Assembly: GCA_029310945.1 (NCBI GenBank) | Contig: JARJFC010000025.1 | Span: 1-61,579 of the forward strand | DNA length: 61,579 nt | Direction: 5' to 3' | Source: Leptospira sp. 96542 | GTDB taxonomy: Bacteria; Spirochaetota; Leptospiria; Leptospirales; Leptospiraceae | In this document: positions 16,409 through 25,444 of the stretch, one piece after another | How the letters are laid out: each line of letters opens with the position of its first letter | Position numbering within the stretch: position 1 is the first letter of the stretch | The notes under the pieces: model-generated | Database searches by the model: none | Told to the model about the DNA's origin: nothing | Seen by the model: the letters and a program-made list of their open reading frames with translations, nothing else | Translations under genes and position numbers: made by a program

Positions 16409-18634
16409 TTATTTATTTGCCTTTAATGAATATGAATCATCTTCCAATTTTAAAATTTGATCCATTTGAGAAAGAACAGTCTGCGATTTGGTAACCACAA
16501 CCAAGGTCCAAGGGTTCTGTTTTTTTAGTAAAACTTTTAAACAGGATTGTAAAAGATGATTGGGGAGGGTATCTAAATTTCCATCTACCAAGAGTAACCT
16601 TGGTTTGCCGAGGAGTGCACGGGCAATTGTGATCATATTTGTTTGAATGGAATCAATTGGGTATCCAAATGTAAGTAAATGGGTGTGGATACCTTTGGGC
16701 AAAGATTGGATGGTTTGCCAAAAACCTAAATCCTCCAAGAGTTCTCTGATTTCGATATGACTGATTTCTTCGCGCCCCACCCTTAGGTTTTCTAGGATAC
16801 TTCCTTCAAAAATTTCATTCCCTCGAATTAGGTAAGAGACCGATTGGATTTGGTGGTTTGATACTTCTCTGATGTTTTGATTGTCATATTCCACAATACC
16901 AGATTGTGGTTCGCGGATTCCAGAAATTAAGTCGAGTAACACTTGTGCATCGTATGGTGTATTGGATGAAATGCCAGTGGATTTGCCCGAAAGAATTTTT
17001 AGATTGAATTTGGAAAAAATTTTATCATTATTCGGTAATGAATAACTTACGTCTGTTAATTGTACTTTGATTGGTAAGCCTGTAGATTCAAAAATGAGTG
17101 GTCTACTCGGATTTGTGGGCAAATAAAAAACGGAATTGATTTTATCTACAGCTGCGATCAAAGCGTAAAAACTATCCAATTGTTTGCCAAATTTGGAAAT
17201 ATCGCTCAAAACCTTTGCAATCACAAGTTCTGCTGCTACAAGTTGTCCAATGGTAAGTTGGCGTTTGATTACCAAATAACCACCGAGTCCAAGCACAACT
17301 GCACTTGCGATTGATTGAATTCCTATAAGCCCGATGATTTGTTTGATATAAACAGAAAAATATTTTTTACGCGCAAAGAGGTAATCGCGAAGTAGTGAGT
17401 CGGCTTTTTCCAATCCAAATTGTGAGCCAAATGTAGAATGGAATAGTGCTGTGTGTCTTGCAATTTCTTCAAGCCATGCTGCTACTTTATATTTTTCTTT
17501 CGAAATTTTAATATAACTTTCCCCTGCGGGTCTACCCAGTTTGTAAATTACGAAGTATCCACCAATAAAGATGATGATGAAAGCAAAAACAATAAACAAC
17601 GGGTGGTAGAAAGAGATAAGTAAAAAACCAATGATGGTAGTGAGCACAACAGCAAGCCCATCCACAAGTAATGAGTGAATGGATTTTTGAATGGTCATTG
17701 TATCAAAAAAACGATTCACTAGTTCGGGTTTGTGAAAGTTATCCAAAGCCTCTTGTTTGATTTTTGGAATTTTTGTGGCAAACTCAGTGGCCACACGGAC
17801 AAACACACGTCGTTGTAAAATTTCTACGACATAGGCTTGTATTACTTGCATCGTGCCTGCAAATCCAAGAAAAAAAACCACAAGCAAAGTAAGAATGATG
17901 ACAGGTTGTAACAAAACTCCAAATGCAACGATGTTTACAAGGGAGCTAGTTGCCACAGGAACAACCAACGATAGAATACCAATGCCAAGTCCGTAAATGA
18001 GGACAATCCAAATGTCTTTGGATTCCATTCGCATAAGGTGTGATATTTGGTGTAATGCCGCCTTCAGCGGAGATTCAGTAGAATAATCTTCCTTTTTGAT
18101 TGAGTAAGCAAAAATAGGTTCGGCAATGATCCAATCGAACAATTCTTTATTCGATTTGATACCCATCAGTTTTAAGAGTTCTTTTTCAGAATACCAAACT
18201 TCTTCACCTTCCCACTCGTTTAGTGGCCTCACTAAATAGGAGGATAAGTGACTACTCAAAATTCCAAAATATTTTGGGAACTTTTCTCCTTCGTTTGCAA
18301 TTTCAAAAACAAAGGGAGACTCTTGTGTAATATAAGGTTTGATTTGTTCGAGAGACTTGCGAACAACATTGATTCGGATTTGGTATTGGTAAGAAACAGC
18401 AAATAAAAAATCTGTGAAATTCTTTTGACCAAGCCCCGCAAATTTATTCCGCAAGGAACGAAAAGACTCTAAAATTTTACTCGGGACGATGGTGATATGT
18501 AAAGACTCAGCAAAAAAATCCAGAACAGATTGTGCAAGTTCCTCACCCCCTGTGAGATGGATTTGTTCTTCGGTTTTTTTTACAAAGATTTGATTTTTTA
18601 AGTCTAAAAGGATATTCTTTAATAACTTTAACAT
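16409..18634 (-). CDS. ABC exporter with degenerate, motif-less nucleotide-binding domain
   Basis: A 741-residue exporter half-molecule. Residues 1-200 form an unassigned cytoplasmic N-domain without the C39 peptidase motifs. Membrane helices cover about 205-460, opening with 'GLGIGILSLVVPVATSSLVN'. The rest, about 525-735, aligns along its length with an ABC ATPase but lacks all catalytic motifs: Walker A is replaced by ISSNTPYDAQ (555-564), the Q-loop Gln by Arg604, LSGGQ by DSIQT (661-665), the Walker B DE by Asp-Gly (684-685), and the H-loop His by Lys716. The frame is intact, so this is divergence and not a frameshift. It heads the HlyD-TolC operon; energy may come from a partner ATPase encoded elsewhere. 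Confidence 0.88.
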   Translation of the reverse strand: MLKLLKNILLDLKNQIFVKKTEEQIHLTGGEELAQSVLDFFAESLHITIVPSKILESFRSLRNKFAGLGQKNFTDFLFAVSYQYQIRINVVRKSLEQIKPYITQESPFVFEIANEGEKFPKYFGILSSHLSSYLVRPLNEWEGEEVWYSEKELLKLMGIKSNKELFDWIIAEPIFAYSIKKEDYSTESPLKAALHQISHLMRMESKDIWIVLIYGLGIGILSLVVPVATSSLVNIVAFGVLLQPVIILTLLVVFFLGFAGTMQVIQAYVVEILQRRVFVRVATEFATKIPKIKQEALDNFHKPELVNRFFDTMTIQKSIHSLLVDGLAVVLTTIIGFLLISFYHPLFIVFAFIIIFIGGYFVIYKLGRPAGESYIKISKEKYKVAAWLEEIARHTALFHSTFGSQFGLEKADSLLRDYLFARKKYFSVYIKQIIGLIGIQSIASAVVLGLGGYLVIKRQLTIGQLVAAELVIAKVLSDISKFGKQLDSFYALIAAVDKINSVFYLPTNPSRPLIFESTGLPIKVQLTDVSYSLPNNDKIFSKFNLKILSGKSTGISSNTPYDAQVLLDLISGIREPQSGIVEYDNQNIREVSNHQIQSVSYLIRGNEIFEGSILENLRVGREEISHIEIRELLEDLGFWQTIQSLPKGIHTHLLTFGYPIDSIQTNMITIARALLGKPRLLLVDGNLDTLPNHLLQSCLKVLLKKQNPWTLVVVTKSQTVLSQMDQILKLEDDSYSLKANK

Positions 18635-18664
18635 ATGATTTTAGCTTCGTGTCTTAGACATGAG

Positions 18665-18693
18665 TTGACAATCGATCGTTCTGGTAATTTTAT
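18665..18693 (+). promoter_or_regulatory. Candidate sigma-70 promoter for the yceI-like gene
   Basis: A perfect TTGACA (18665-18670) is followed after 17 bases by TTTTAT (18688-18693), a four-of-six match to the -10 box. A downstream TATATT overlaps this AT-rich stretch. The start codon lies 20 bases further on. This is the best-looking promoter string that I found in the window. Confidence 0.4.
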
Positions 18694-18713
18694 ATTTGGA
18701 TGCGAGGTTTGCC

Positions 18714-19319
18714 ATGAAATTTTTCTGCTATTTTCTGATTCTCAGTTTTTTTATTACCAACTCTCCCGTTTTTTCAGAAGAAAATTGTGTGTATGAGTAC
18801 GATCCGAAACAAACTAAGTTGGAATGGACAGCTTTTAAATTCACCGAAAGAACAGGTGTTAAAGGTACATTCGATCAGATTTCTGTATCGGGCAAAACAA
18901 AGGCCAGTTCCGTACACGAAATTGTAACAAAACTTCAATTTAAGATTAGTACTTCCTCAATCAATTCCTCTGTCGCCGACCGGGACGAAAAAATTAAGAA
19001 GAATTTTTTTGGTTCTCACAAATCAGGCAAATTCATAACAGGCAAAGTTTCTGAATTGGTAGGAATTGAAAAAGGAAGTGCCAAATTGAATTTGCAGATG
19101 GGTGCTTCCAAAACAAACATCCCTGTTCAATTTGAATGGAAAGGTGACACTGTGGAAATGGTGGGAACTGTTGATGTTGTAACACTCGGGCTAACAGAAG
19201 GGCTTTCGAAATTGAATGCAGTTTGTTCGGAGCTACACAAAGGTACAGACGGAGTGAGTAAACTTTGGCCAACGGTGGATGTCAAAGTGGTTTCAACATT
19301 CAAAAAAACCTGCAAATAA
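18714..19319 (+). CDS. YceI-family periplasmic protein
   Basis: A 201-residue lipocalin-like protein. The signal peptide is MKFFCYFLILSFFITNSPVFS. The mature part has the YceI pattern 'TKLEWTAFKFTERTGVKGTF', 'STSSINSSVADRDEKIKKNF' and 'GTVDVVTLGLTEGLSKLNAV'. Family members bind isoprenoid or amide lipids in the periplasm; the ligand here is not known. The ATG at 18714 has a good GAGG site; a TTG six codons upstream is in frame but has weaker support. It is a single gene convergent with ligA. Confidence 0.88.
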   Translation: MKFFCYFLILSFFITNSPVFSEENCVYEYDPKQTKLEWTAFKFTERTGVKGTFDQISVSGKTKASSVHEIVTKLQFKISTSSINSSVADRDEKIKKNFFGSHKSGKFITGKVSELVGIEKGSAKLNLQMGASKTNIPVQFEWKGDTVEMVGTVDVVTLGLTEGLSKLNAVCSELHKGTDGVSKLWPTVDVKVVSTFKKTCK

Positions 19320-19334
19320 AATTTGACATAGAGA

Positions 19335-21344
19335 TCACTGGGGTAAAGGGATTCCTTCTTTTTTGAGGATTTTTAAAAAATCATCTTCGCTTATGAGTTG
19401 AACACCGAGCTCAGTTGCTTTGTCCAGTTTGTTACCTGCACCTGGGCCATACAACAAATGTGTAGTTTTTGAAGATACAGAAGTTACTTTTTTGCCACCA
19501 TGTTTGGTGATGATTTCCATTGCCAAATCACGGGGTTGGAAGTGTTCGAAACTGCCCGTTACACACCAACTTTGGTTTAAAAAAGGTTGGATATCACTTT
19601 TTTGCACTTCATTTGCGGTAAATTTTAAACCTAGTTTGGTGAGAGTTTGGATTAGGTTCAAAGTTTCTTTGTCTTTAAGGTGAAAGAGTAGAGCTCCTAC
19701 TGTCCTCGGTCCAATGCCATGGATTTCGTTTAGAGTTTCTTCTGCATTTTTGGATTTAGAAAGTTGGATGAGTTTATCCCAAGAATCAAACCCATTTTCA
19801 ATTAAAATTTCAGTAACCTTCGGGCCAACTTCGTTCAGACCTATCGAAGGAAGGGTAAATTTAAAATCTTTCTCTTTTGATTTTTCAATTCCATCGAAAA
19901 TGATTTTTACTGATTTTTCGCCGAAACCATCTAACAAAAGTATATCGTCCTTTTTCTTGTATAAATTATAAAGATCAGGAATGTCTTTGACCCAACCCTT
20001 TTCAAAAAAAATTTCAATTTGTCTTTCGCCGAGGCCTTCGATGTTCATTTGTTTTTTCGAACAAAAGAATATTAAATTGTTCTTTTTCCGTTCAGGACAG
20101 TTTCGATTGGTGCAAAAATAATCTACGGAATCGTCTACCTTTGTAAGTTTTGTTTTGCAAGCAGGACATTTTTCTGGAAGTTTAAATACAGATTTTCCAG
20201 GGCTTACTACCTTTTCGACAGCAGGAATGATCTCTCCCCGTTTTGAAATGAGGACTTTGGCACCTAGCCCTGCTCCCAATTGATCTATATAGTCTTGGTT
20301 GTGTAAGGTGGCGTAAGTGACTGTGGTGCCAGCAAGCAATGTGGGTGTAACTTTGGCTCGTGGTGTGATTTTTCCTGTGCGGCCAATGGCATAATCGATT
20401 TCTACAATGGTTGTTTCTTTGAGTAGGGCATCAAATTTAAAAGCCCGAGCCCATCTTGGACTATGGCTTGTTTCTCCCAAACTATCCCTTCTTTCGAGTG
20501 AATCAAGTTTGATGACAAGACCATCAACAGGAAAGGGCATGGATTCTTTTTTGGTACGGAATTTTTTGATTTCTGAAATTAAATCCTTTCCCTTTACAAT
20601 TTTAGAATCGGGTGCAATGGGAAATTTTTCTTTTTTTAAAAGGTCTATAATTTCTTTGTGGGTTTTGATTCCTTTTTTGCCAGAAACTAAATAAGCATCG
20701 TAAACATAAATTCGTAACGGACGTTTGGCGACTTCTGCTGGATCCTTGTGTTTGATGGAACCCGCGGCAAGGTTACGTGGATTAGCAAATTTTCCACCAT
20801 ACTCTTCATTGAATTCATCAAATTCGGCAAAATTCATAAAAATTTCACCACGAACTGTTATGGAAATGTTATGCGAAAGTTTGTGCGGAATGGATTTTAT
20901 TGTTTTTACGTTCTCTGTAACTATGTCGCCAATGCCCCCAGTGCCACGGGTGACGGCGTTTTTTAATTCACCGCCTTCATAGTACAATAACATAGAAGCT
21001 CCGTCAATTTTCCATTCGAGAGAATAGTTTTCTTCAAACCCCGTTTTTTCCAACCATTCGGAAAGTTCAGTTTCGTTGTATGTATTTTCTAATGACAGTA
21101 CAGGAACTTTGTGTTTGAATTTTGTAAATTGTGTGCTAAGGTCTGACCCCACAAATTTTGTCGGAGATTTTGCATGCGCAAATTCGGCATATTTTACTTC
21201 AAGTGATTTTAATTCTGCAAATAAACCATCATACTCTTTGTCAGAAATGATTTGGGTGTTTTGTTTGTAATAAAGTTCGTTGTGTTTGTTAATTTCTTTT
21301 GTGAGAAAAGAAATTCTTTTTTTCGGGTCTTCGGTTTTAGCCAA
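19335..21344 (-). CDS. ligA: NAD-dependent DNA ligase
   Basis: Seals nicks in replication and repair using NAD+. The 669-residue length is normal. The adenylation lysine is Lys112 in LEWKIDGASM; the N-terminal Ia region with 'YYKQNTQIISDKEYDGL' binds NMN. The OB fold, a four-cysteine zinc finger (CPACKTKL ... CTNRNC), helix-hairpin-helix repeats ('IHGIGPRTVGALLFHL') and a C-terminal BRCT domain (from about 590, 'GSFEHFQPRDLAMEIITKHG') are all visible. It follows the M23 peptidase gene with no gap, so they are in one operon. Confidence 0.97.
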   Translation of the reverse strand: MAKTEDPKKRISFLTKEINKHNELYYKQNTQIISDKEYDGLFAELKSLEVKYAEFAHAKSPTKFVGSDLSTQFTKFKHKVPVLSLENTYNETELSEWLEKTGFEENYSLEWKIDGASMLLYYEGGELKNAVTRGTGGIGDIVTENVKTIKSIPHKLSHNISITVRGEIFMNFAEFDEFNEEYGGKFANPRNLAAGSIKHKDPAEVAKRPLRIYVYDAYLVSGKKGIKTHKEIIDLLKKEKFPIAPDSKIVKGKDLISEIKKFRTKKESMPFPVDGLVIKLDSLERRDSLGETSHSPRWARAFKFDALLKETTIVEIDYAIGRTGKITPRAKVTPTLLAGTTVTYATLHNQDYIDQLGAGLGAKVLISKRGEIIPAVEKVVSPGKSVFKLPEKCPACKTKLTKVDDSVDYFCTNRNCPERKKNNLIFFCSKKQMNIEGLGERQIEIFFEKGWVKDIPDLYNLYKKKDDILLLDGFGEKSVKIIFDGIEKSKEKDFKFTLPSIGLNEVGPKVTEILIENGFDSWDKLIQLSKSKNAEETLNEIHGIGPRTVGALLFHLKDKETLNLIQTLTKLGLKFTANEVQKSDIQPFLNQSWCVTGSFEHFQPRDLAMEIITKHGGKKVTSVSSKTTHLLYGPGAGNKLDKATELGVQLISEDDFLKILKKEGIPLPQ

Positions 21345-22358
21345 TCAAAAAACTCCAGATTGCATGTACTCTTCAGGATCCGTTTTGCCTTCTTCTGATA
21401 TGATCACTTCATAATGTAAATGCGGACCAGTTACATTTCCAGTAGCACCCACTTCCGCAATCATTTCACCTGCACGAACCTCTTGACCAACCCGTACAAA
21501 AATCCGAGAACAATGTCCGTAAAGCGTGGAAAATCCGTATTCATGTTGGATGATAACATGGTGACCATAACCTGTGTTTGCATAAGTTACACGGGCAACC
21601 CGACCTGGTCCTGCGGCAAAAATAGGAGTGCCAGTTGCATTGGCCATATCCAAGCCATCGTGGTATTCCCAGTAACCAGTGGTAGGTGATTTTCGCATTC
21701 CAAAAGGAGATGTCAAATTATAAGAATACATTGGATTGTACATCGGAGTTCTGCTCAATATGGAAGAACGCTGGAATAAATATTGGTAGTTTGCTTCCAC
21801 CAAACGTTTGTTCTCATCCATTCTTTGTTTTAAAAATCGTAATTCATAAATTTCGTTTAAGTATTTACGACCCACGTCTAGCTCCTTGTCTTCCAATTCT
21901 TCTTTTTGGAGTGAATCGTGAGCTGTCGTTCGAATATCGTCTTCTGGGGGAAATTTTAATAATTCATCATCATTTCCATCAATGAGAGTGAAGAGCTCTA
22001 ACATGTTTTCATTGAGCCTTGAATATTCTTCCTGCATTTCTTCCAATTTGGACGCATTGGAAATATAACTGTCAAAATAAGTTCCGTAGATTTTTGAGAG
22101 GTTGTTGATTTCAGAGCGAGTGTTGCTCGATTTGACAATGCCAAAAATGGCAAGTGAAAGTAAACCCACAGTGAGGGCTAAGAAAAAAAGTATGGTAAAA
22201 ACAGAAATTTGGAAGTGAAAGGAACTATCGTATCCATGGGGGATGACAAGAATGGTCATACGCTGGTGACCTTTTTCTTTCACCCGATCAATCTGTTTCT
22301 TGATTTTAGGATTGTCTTGTGAAAAAACAGACGTAATCTCTTTGATTTTTTTCTTCAT
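21345..22358 (-). CDS. M23-family metallopeptidase (LytM type) with membrane anchor
   Basis: A 337-residue envelope peptidase. The N-terminus is basic and cytoplasmic; one membrane helix lies at about 47-72 (FHFQISVFTILFFLALTVGL and following). A coiled coil follows, with 'SKLEEMQEEYSRLNENMLEL'. The peptidase domain is C-terminal, with zinc-ligand motifs YHDGLDMA and GPHLHYEV and the loop YGHCSRIFVRVGQEV. It would cut peptidoglycan cross-bridges or act as an amidase activator; the active-site set looks complete. Its ATG is the complement of the CATG that also starts the divergent SanA/YdcF gene. Confidence 0.9.
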   Translation of the reverse strand: MKKKIKEITSVFSQDNPKIKKQIDRVKEKGHQRMTILVIPHGYDSSFHFQISVFTILFFLALTVGLLSLAIFGIVKSSNTRSEINNLSKIYGTYFDSYISNASKLEEMQEEYSRLNENMLELFTLIDGNDDELLKFPPEDDIRTTAHDSLQKEELEDKELDVGRKYLNEIYELRFLKQRMDENKRLVEANYQYLFQRSSILSRTPMYNPMYSYNLTSPFGMRKSPTTGYWEYHDGLDMANATGTPIFAAGPGRVARVTYANTGYGHHVIIQHEYGFSTLYGHCSRIFVRVGQEVRAGEMIAEVGATGNVTGPHLHYEVIISEEGKTDPEEYMQSGVF

Positions 22359-23094
22359 GGCTGACCAAAGTTCCTACATAAATAGAACCTTCCGATCCCT
22401 TCGCTTGGTCAAGTGGAAATCCCTGTTTTATGGTTTTCTCTTTTGCGGATTGTTTTTGTGTTTTGTCGCATTGTGGATGAACCTCAGATTGCTCTATGTT
22501 TATCACAAAAGTACCCATTCAGCCAACTTAGAAGAAATCCCAGAAAGCCAAGTTGCCATCGTCCCAGGTGCGGCTGTTTACGGGAAAACCCCATCGGCAA
22601 TCCTTATGGATCGTTTGCAATGTGGACTGAATTTGTACAAAGCAGGGCGCGTGAAAAAAATCCTACTTTCGGGTGATAATGGCAAATCCGATTACAATGA
22701 ACTCCGACCCATGCTTGAATTTATGTTAAAACAAAATGTCAATCCAGAAGACATCTTTGTGGATCATGCTGGTTTTCGAACACTCGACACACTCATCCGT
22801 GCCAAAGAAGTGTTCCTTGTCAAAGAAGCAGTGTTTGTGAGCCAAACTTTCTTTTTGTCGAGGGCAGTGTATTTGGGGGGAGAGTTGGATTTGCAACTTT
22901 CGGCTTACGAGTGTAATTTGCGGACGTACAAAAAGGAAACTTATTACCAATGGAGAGAAATTTTTGCGCGTATGCTTGCTTGGTGGGACATCCAATGGGA
23001 CACACCACCTAAGTATTTGGGTAACCCTTACCCCATCGAAGGTAGCGGGGTGTCCACATGGAAGGGATCCATTCCCATTGGATCAACTAACTAA
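22357..23094 (+). CDS. SanA/YdcF-family (DUF218) membrane protein
   Basis: About 245 residues, with one membrane helix near residues 25-45 (FYGFLFCGLFLCFVALWM). The DUF218 domain has 'AIVPGAAVYGKTPSAILMDR', 'ILLSGDNG' and 'AGFRTLDTLIRAKEVF', a close match to SanA-type proteins of envelope integrity. The biochemical function of this family is not settled. The ATG at 22357 overlaps the ATG of the divergent M23 gene in CATG; there is no clear ribosome-binding site, and a TTG about 17 codons in could be used instead. Its stop overlaps the following ATG by one base. Confidence 0.85.
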   Translation: MADQSSYINRTFRSLRLVKWKSLFYGFLFCGLFLCFVALWMNLRLLYVYHKSTHSANLEEIPESQVAIVPGAAVYGKTPSAILMDRLQCGLNLYKAGRVKKILLSGDNGKSDYNELRPMLEFMLKQNVNPEDIFVDHAGFRTLDTLIRAKEVFLVKEAVFVSQTFFLSRAVYLGGELDLQLSAYECNLRTYKKETYYQWREIFARMLAWWDIQWDTPPKYLGNPYPIEGSGVSTWKGSIPIGSTN

Positions 23095-23513
23095 TGAAAG
23101 GCAAATTTTTCCAAATCCATAAATCCTTTGAAATTTTTAAATCAAACCCAAGGAATATCTTTTTGTTGGATGGGATTGGAGCTTTGGTTTCTGCTTTGAG
23201 TTTACTTTTAATCATAGCTCCTTTCGAAGTTTTTTTTGGAATGCCAGGAGAAGTTGTGCACAAACTTGCAATCCTCGCTTTTGTATTTTGTACTTATTCG
23301 GTTGTTTGTTATATACTAAACCCAATCCAGTGGCGCTTCTTTTTGAAAATTATTATTATTTCGAACACAATGTACTGTTTGATTTCACTTTGTTTGCTCG
23401 TGTATTTTTATAATTCCATCACTCTATTTGGGTATTCGTATTTTATAATGGAAAAATTAGTCATTTTGTTTTTGGTCTATTTTGAAATCCAAATGGGGAG
23501 AATGGAGGGGTGA
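23094..23513 (+). CDS. Hypothetical four-helix membrane protein
   Basis: A 139-residue protein with four hydrophobic segments (about 25-45, 55-75, 82-104 and 110-132) and short polar loops. The first segment starts 'NIFLLDGIGALVSALSLLLI', which is often seen in small Bacteroidetes-type and spirochaete membrane proteins annotated as hypothetical. It overlaps the SanA/YdcF gene by one base and is surely translated with it. The function is unknown. Confidence 0.7.
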   Translation: MKGKFFQIHKSFEIFKSNPRNIFLLDGIGALVSALSLLLIIAPFEVFFGMPGEVVHKLAILAFVFCTYSVVCYILNPIQWRFFLKIIIISNTMYCLISLCLLVYFYNSITLFGYSYFIMEKLVILFLVYFEIQMGRMEG

Positions 23514-23567
23514 AGGATGCCATGGAATGCAAATACGTTGTCCCCACTCATCACAAGGAATAGAGTT

Positions 23568-23590
23568 AGAATCAATAAAAATTTGATTCT
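23568..23590. repeat. 8-bp inverted repeat in the gap before the HAD gene
   Basis: AGAATCAA and TTGATTCT form a perfect 8-bp stem with a seven-base AT loop. There is no T-run on either side, so it is not a classical intrinsic terminator; it could still be an mRNA 3'-end hairpin for the SanA/YdcF pair or a binding site. The rest of this 155-base gap shows nothing else that I can support. Confidence 0.35.
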
Positions 23591-23668
23591 GAGACTAAAG
23601 GCTCATAATTTATGCAATTCTAGGGCGAATGGGTTGTCAAGGGAGAATTTCGGTTGTAAACTCTGAGT

Positions 23669-24439
23669 ATGCCATCAGGTCAGAAAATAGGATTTTTACT
23701 GGATTTGGAGGGAGTCTTTCACCAGGGTGCGGAGCTTTTGCCTGGAGCAAAAGATGTTGTCACTCACCTTAGACAAAAACAAATTCCATTTATTTTTCTC
23801 ACCAACACAACCACCAAATCAGAGTTAGGTATTCGAAATTCTCTGAACCAACTTGGTTTGGATGTGCGCGAAAGGGAAATCCTCACCACTGCTGTCATGG
23901 CAACCACTTACCTCCAAAAATCAGGGAATCCCAGAACTAGGCTTGTGGTGGCAGAGGAAATCGAATCTGATTTTTCATCGCTTACCATTGTAAATTCTAA
24001 TCCTGAGGCAGTTTTGATTGGTGACATTGGTTCTCGTTGGAATTATGATCTTCTCAACTCAATCTTTAGAGACTTATACCAAGGAGCGAGGCTCATTGCC
24101 TTACATAAAAGTAAATACTGGCAAACAGATGCAGGACTCAGTTTTGACATCGGAGGATTTATTACTGGATTAGAATATGCAAGTGGAGTGGAGGCGGAGG
24201 TTATTGGTAAACCTTCCAAAACATTCTTTCTGGAAGGATTGAATTTTTTGGATATTTCGTCAAATGTATGTTATATGGTTGGTGATGATCTGGAATCGGA
24301 CATTGGTGGTGCACAAAAATTGGGAATACAAGGTGTTCTGGTGAAAACAGGAAAATTCAGAGAGGGTCAGTTGGATATTTCAAAAACCAAACCCGATTTA
24401 ATTTGGGAGGGTATTGGTAATTTATTAGATTTTGTTTGA
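23669..24439 (+). CDS. HAD-superfamily IIA hydrolase (phosphatase)
   Basis: A 256-residue HAD phosphatase resembling the LHPP/HDHD2 group. Motif I is DLEGVFHQG, with nucleophile Asp12; the second acid that is normally Asp is Glu14. Motif II is FLTNTTTKS; motif III includes the lysine of GKPSKTFF; motif IV is YMVGDDLESDIGGAQKLG. The IIA-type cap lies between motifs II and III. The substrate is probably a small phosphorylated metabolite. The gene stands alone between two AT-rich gaps and converges with the J-domain gene. Confidence 0.85.
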   Translation: MPSGQKIGFLLDLEGVFHQGAELLPGAKDVVTHLRQKQIPFIFLTNTTTKSELGIRNSLNQLGLDVREREILTTAVMATTYLQKSGNPRTRLVVAEEIESDFSSLTIVNSNPEAVLIGDIGSRWNYDLLNSIFRDLYQGARLIALHKSKYWQTDAGLSFDIGGFITGLEYASGVEAEVIGKPSKTFFLEGLNFLDISSNVCYMVGDDLESDIGGAQKLGIQGVLVKTGKFREGQLDISKTKPDLIWEGIGNLLDFV

Positions 24440-24471
24440 ATATGGGAGCTGTGGATTCGAATCAAAAATCA

Positions 24472-25428
24472 TCAATCTCCGATAAGCTCCACGAGACGGT
24501 TGTATTTGAGGATGATTCGTTTTGTCATCTCTTCTCCTTTTTTATTGATATCGGGGTGGTATTTTTTTAAGAGTTCTTTGAACTTTTTTTTGACATCGTG
24601 GATACTGGCACCTGGTTCCAAATCAAAAAATGCCAAAAGTTCTTCTACTTCAACGCTAACGGTTTTAATGATTTTTTTCTTTTTCTTCTTTTTTTCCCGG
24701 AATCTTCCGTATAATTCGTAGTAGGTGCGATCACGAAATTCTTTTGTGATGTCTCGAAAATTTAAAATTTTTGTGGGGATGAGGGCTTTTAGATAATCGA
24801 ATAAAAATTCTTCTGCACCAAATTCAGGTCGAATTTTTTGGTGTTGCATAAATTGGTGAACGGCTCTCCTAACAAAAAAATCGATTTCAAATTTATCCAT
24901 CAAATAGGAATCGATGGCATCATCAAAATCCACCGTAGCGGCAGAAAGTAGAAGTAGAAGTTCTTTATCGAGTTTGTGGTTGGCAACGGTTTTTTGGATT
25001 AAAGATTTATAGGATTCTCGCAATTCATATAACGGTCGTTCGCTGAAAAATACTCCCGATTTTAAAAATTCGATTCCAACCTCATCCAGTTCTAAATTGA
25101 AAGACAAAAAATCCACAAGCAGATCACCATCGACTTCATGGAATCCCCCCGACAATGACATTTGTGGTTTTCCAGATTTGAATTGGTAGACCTTTCGGAT
25201 ACATTCCTCTTTTCGGATTTCCAAAAGTTCAGAGAGGCGATCGTACGATAAAAACCACTGCATGGAATCGGATGTGTTTTGAAGTTCAAAGATCACATCT
25301 GCCAAAAGTTGTTTTGATTTTTTTGACTCAGTCCGAGTTGTCATAAATTCTTGGGTTTCTGCCCTCGCAGATACGTAAGTACCAAATTTGAATGGGGGCG
25401 ACTTTTTTGCTAGTGAAACCCATTCCAT
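24472..25428 (-). CDS. Protein with C-terminal J domain
   Basis: A 318-residue cytoplasmic protein whose last 65 residues are a DnaJ J domain: 'PGASIHDVKKKFKELLKKYH' with HPD at 291-293. The first 225 residues are helical and not assigned to a family. A run of lysines (KKKKKK near 235-240) links the two parts. It probably recruits DnaK to a specific client bound by the N-terminal part. An in-frame ATG at 25344 (MTTRTESKKS) could be the true start and would leave room for the promoter of the divergent acyl-CoA dehydrogenase gene. Confidence 0.8.
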   Translation of the reverse strand: MEWVSLAKKSPPFKFGTYVSARAETQEFMTTRTESKKSKQLLADVIFELQNTSDSMQWFLSYDRLSELLEIRKEECIRKVYQFKSGKPQMSLSGGFHEVDGDLLVDFLSFNLELDEVGIEFLKSGVFFSERPLYELRESYKSLIQKTVANHKLDKELLLLLSAATVDFDDAIDSYLMDKFEIDFFVRRAVHQFMQHQKIRPEFGAEEFLFDYLKALIPTKILNFRDITKEFRDRTYYELYGRFREKKKKKKKIIKTVSVEVEELLAFFDLEPGASIHDVKKKFKELLKKYHPDINKKGEEMTKRIILKYNRLVELIGD

Positions 25429-25444
25429 TTTGTGAACTGGAAGA

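Noticed and set aside
16943..16975. Possible frameshift explaining the missing Walker A in the ABC protein
   Set aside because: The residues before and after (FSKFNLKILSGKS and VLLDLISGIREPQSG) keep the ABC fold register without a gap, so the motif is substituted, not shifted.
24450..24462. Palindrome GATTCGAATC near the HAD gene end
   Set aside because: It has no loop or T-run and is short; chance is likely.
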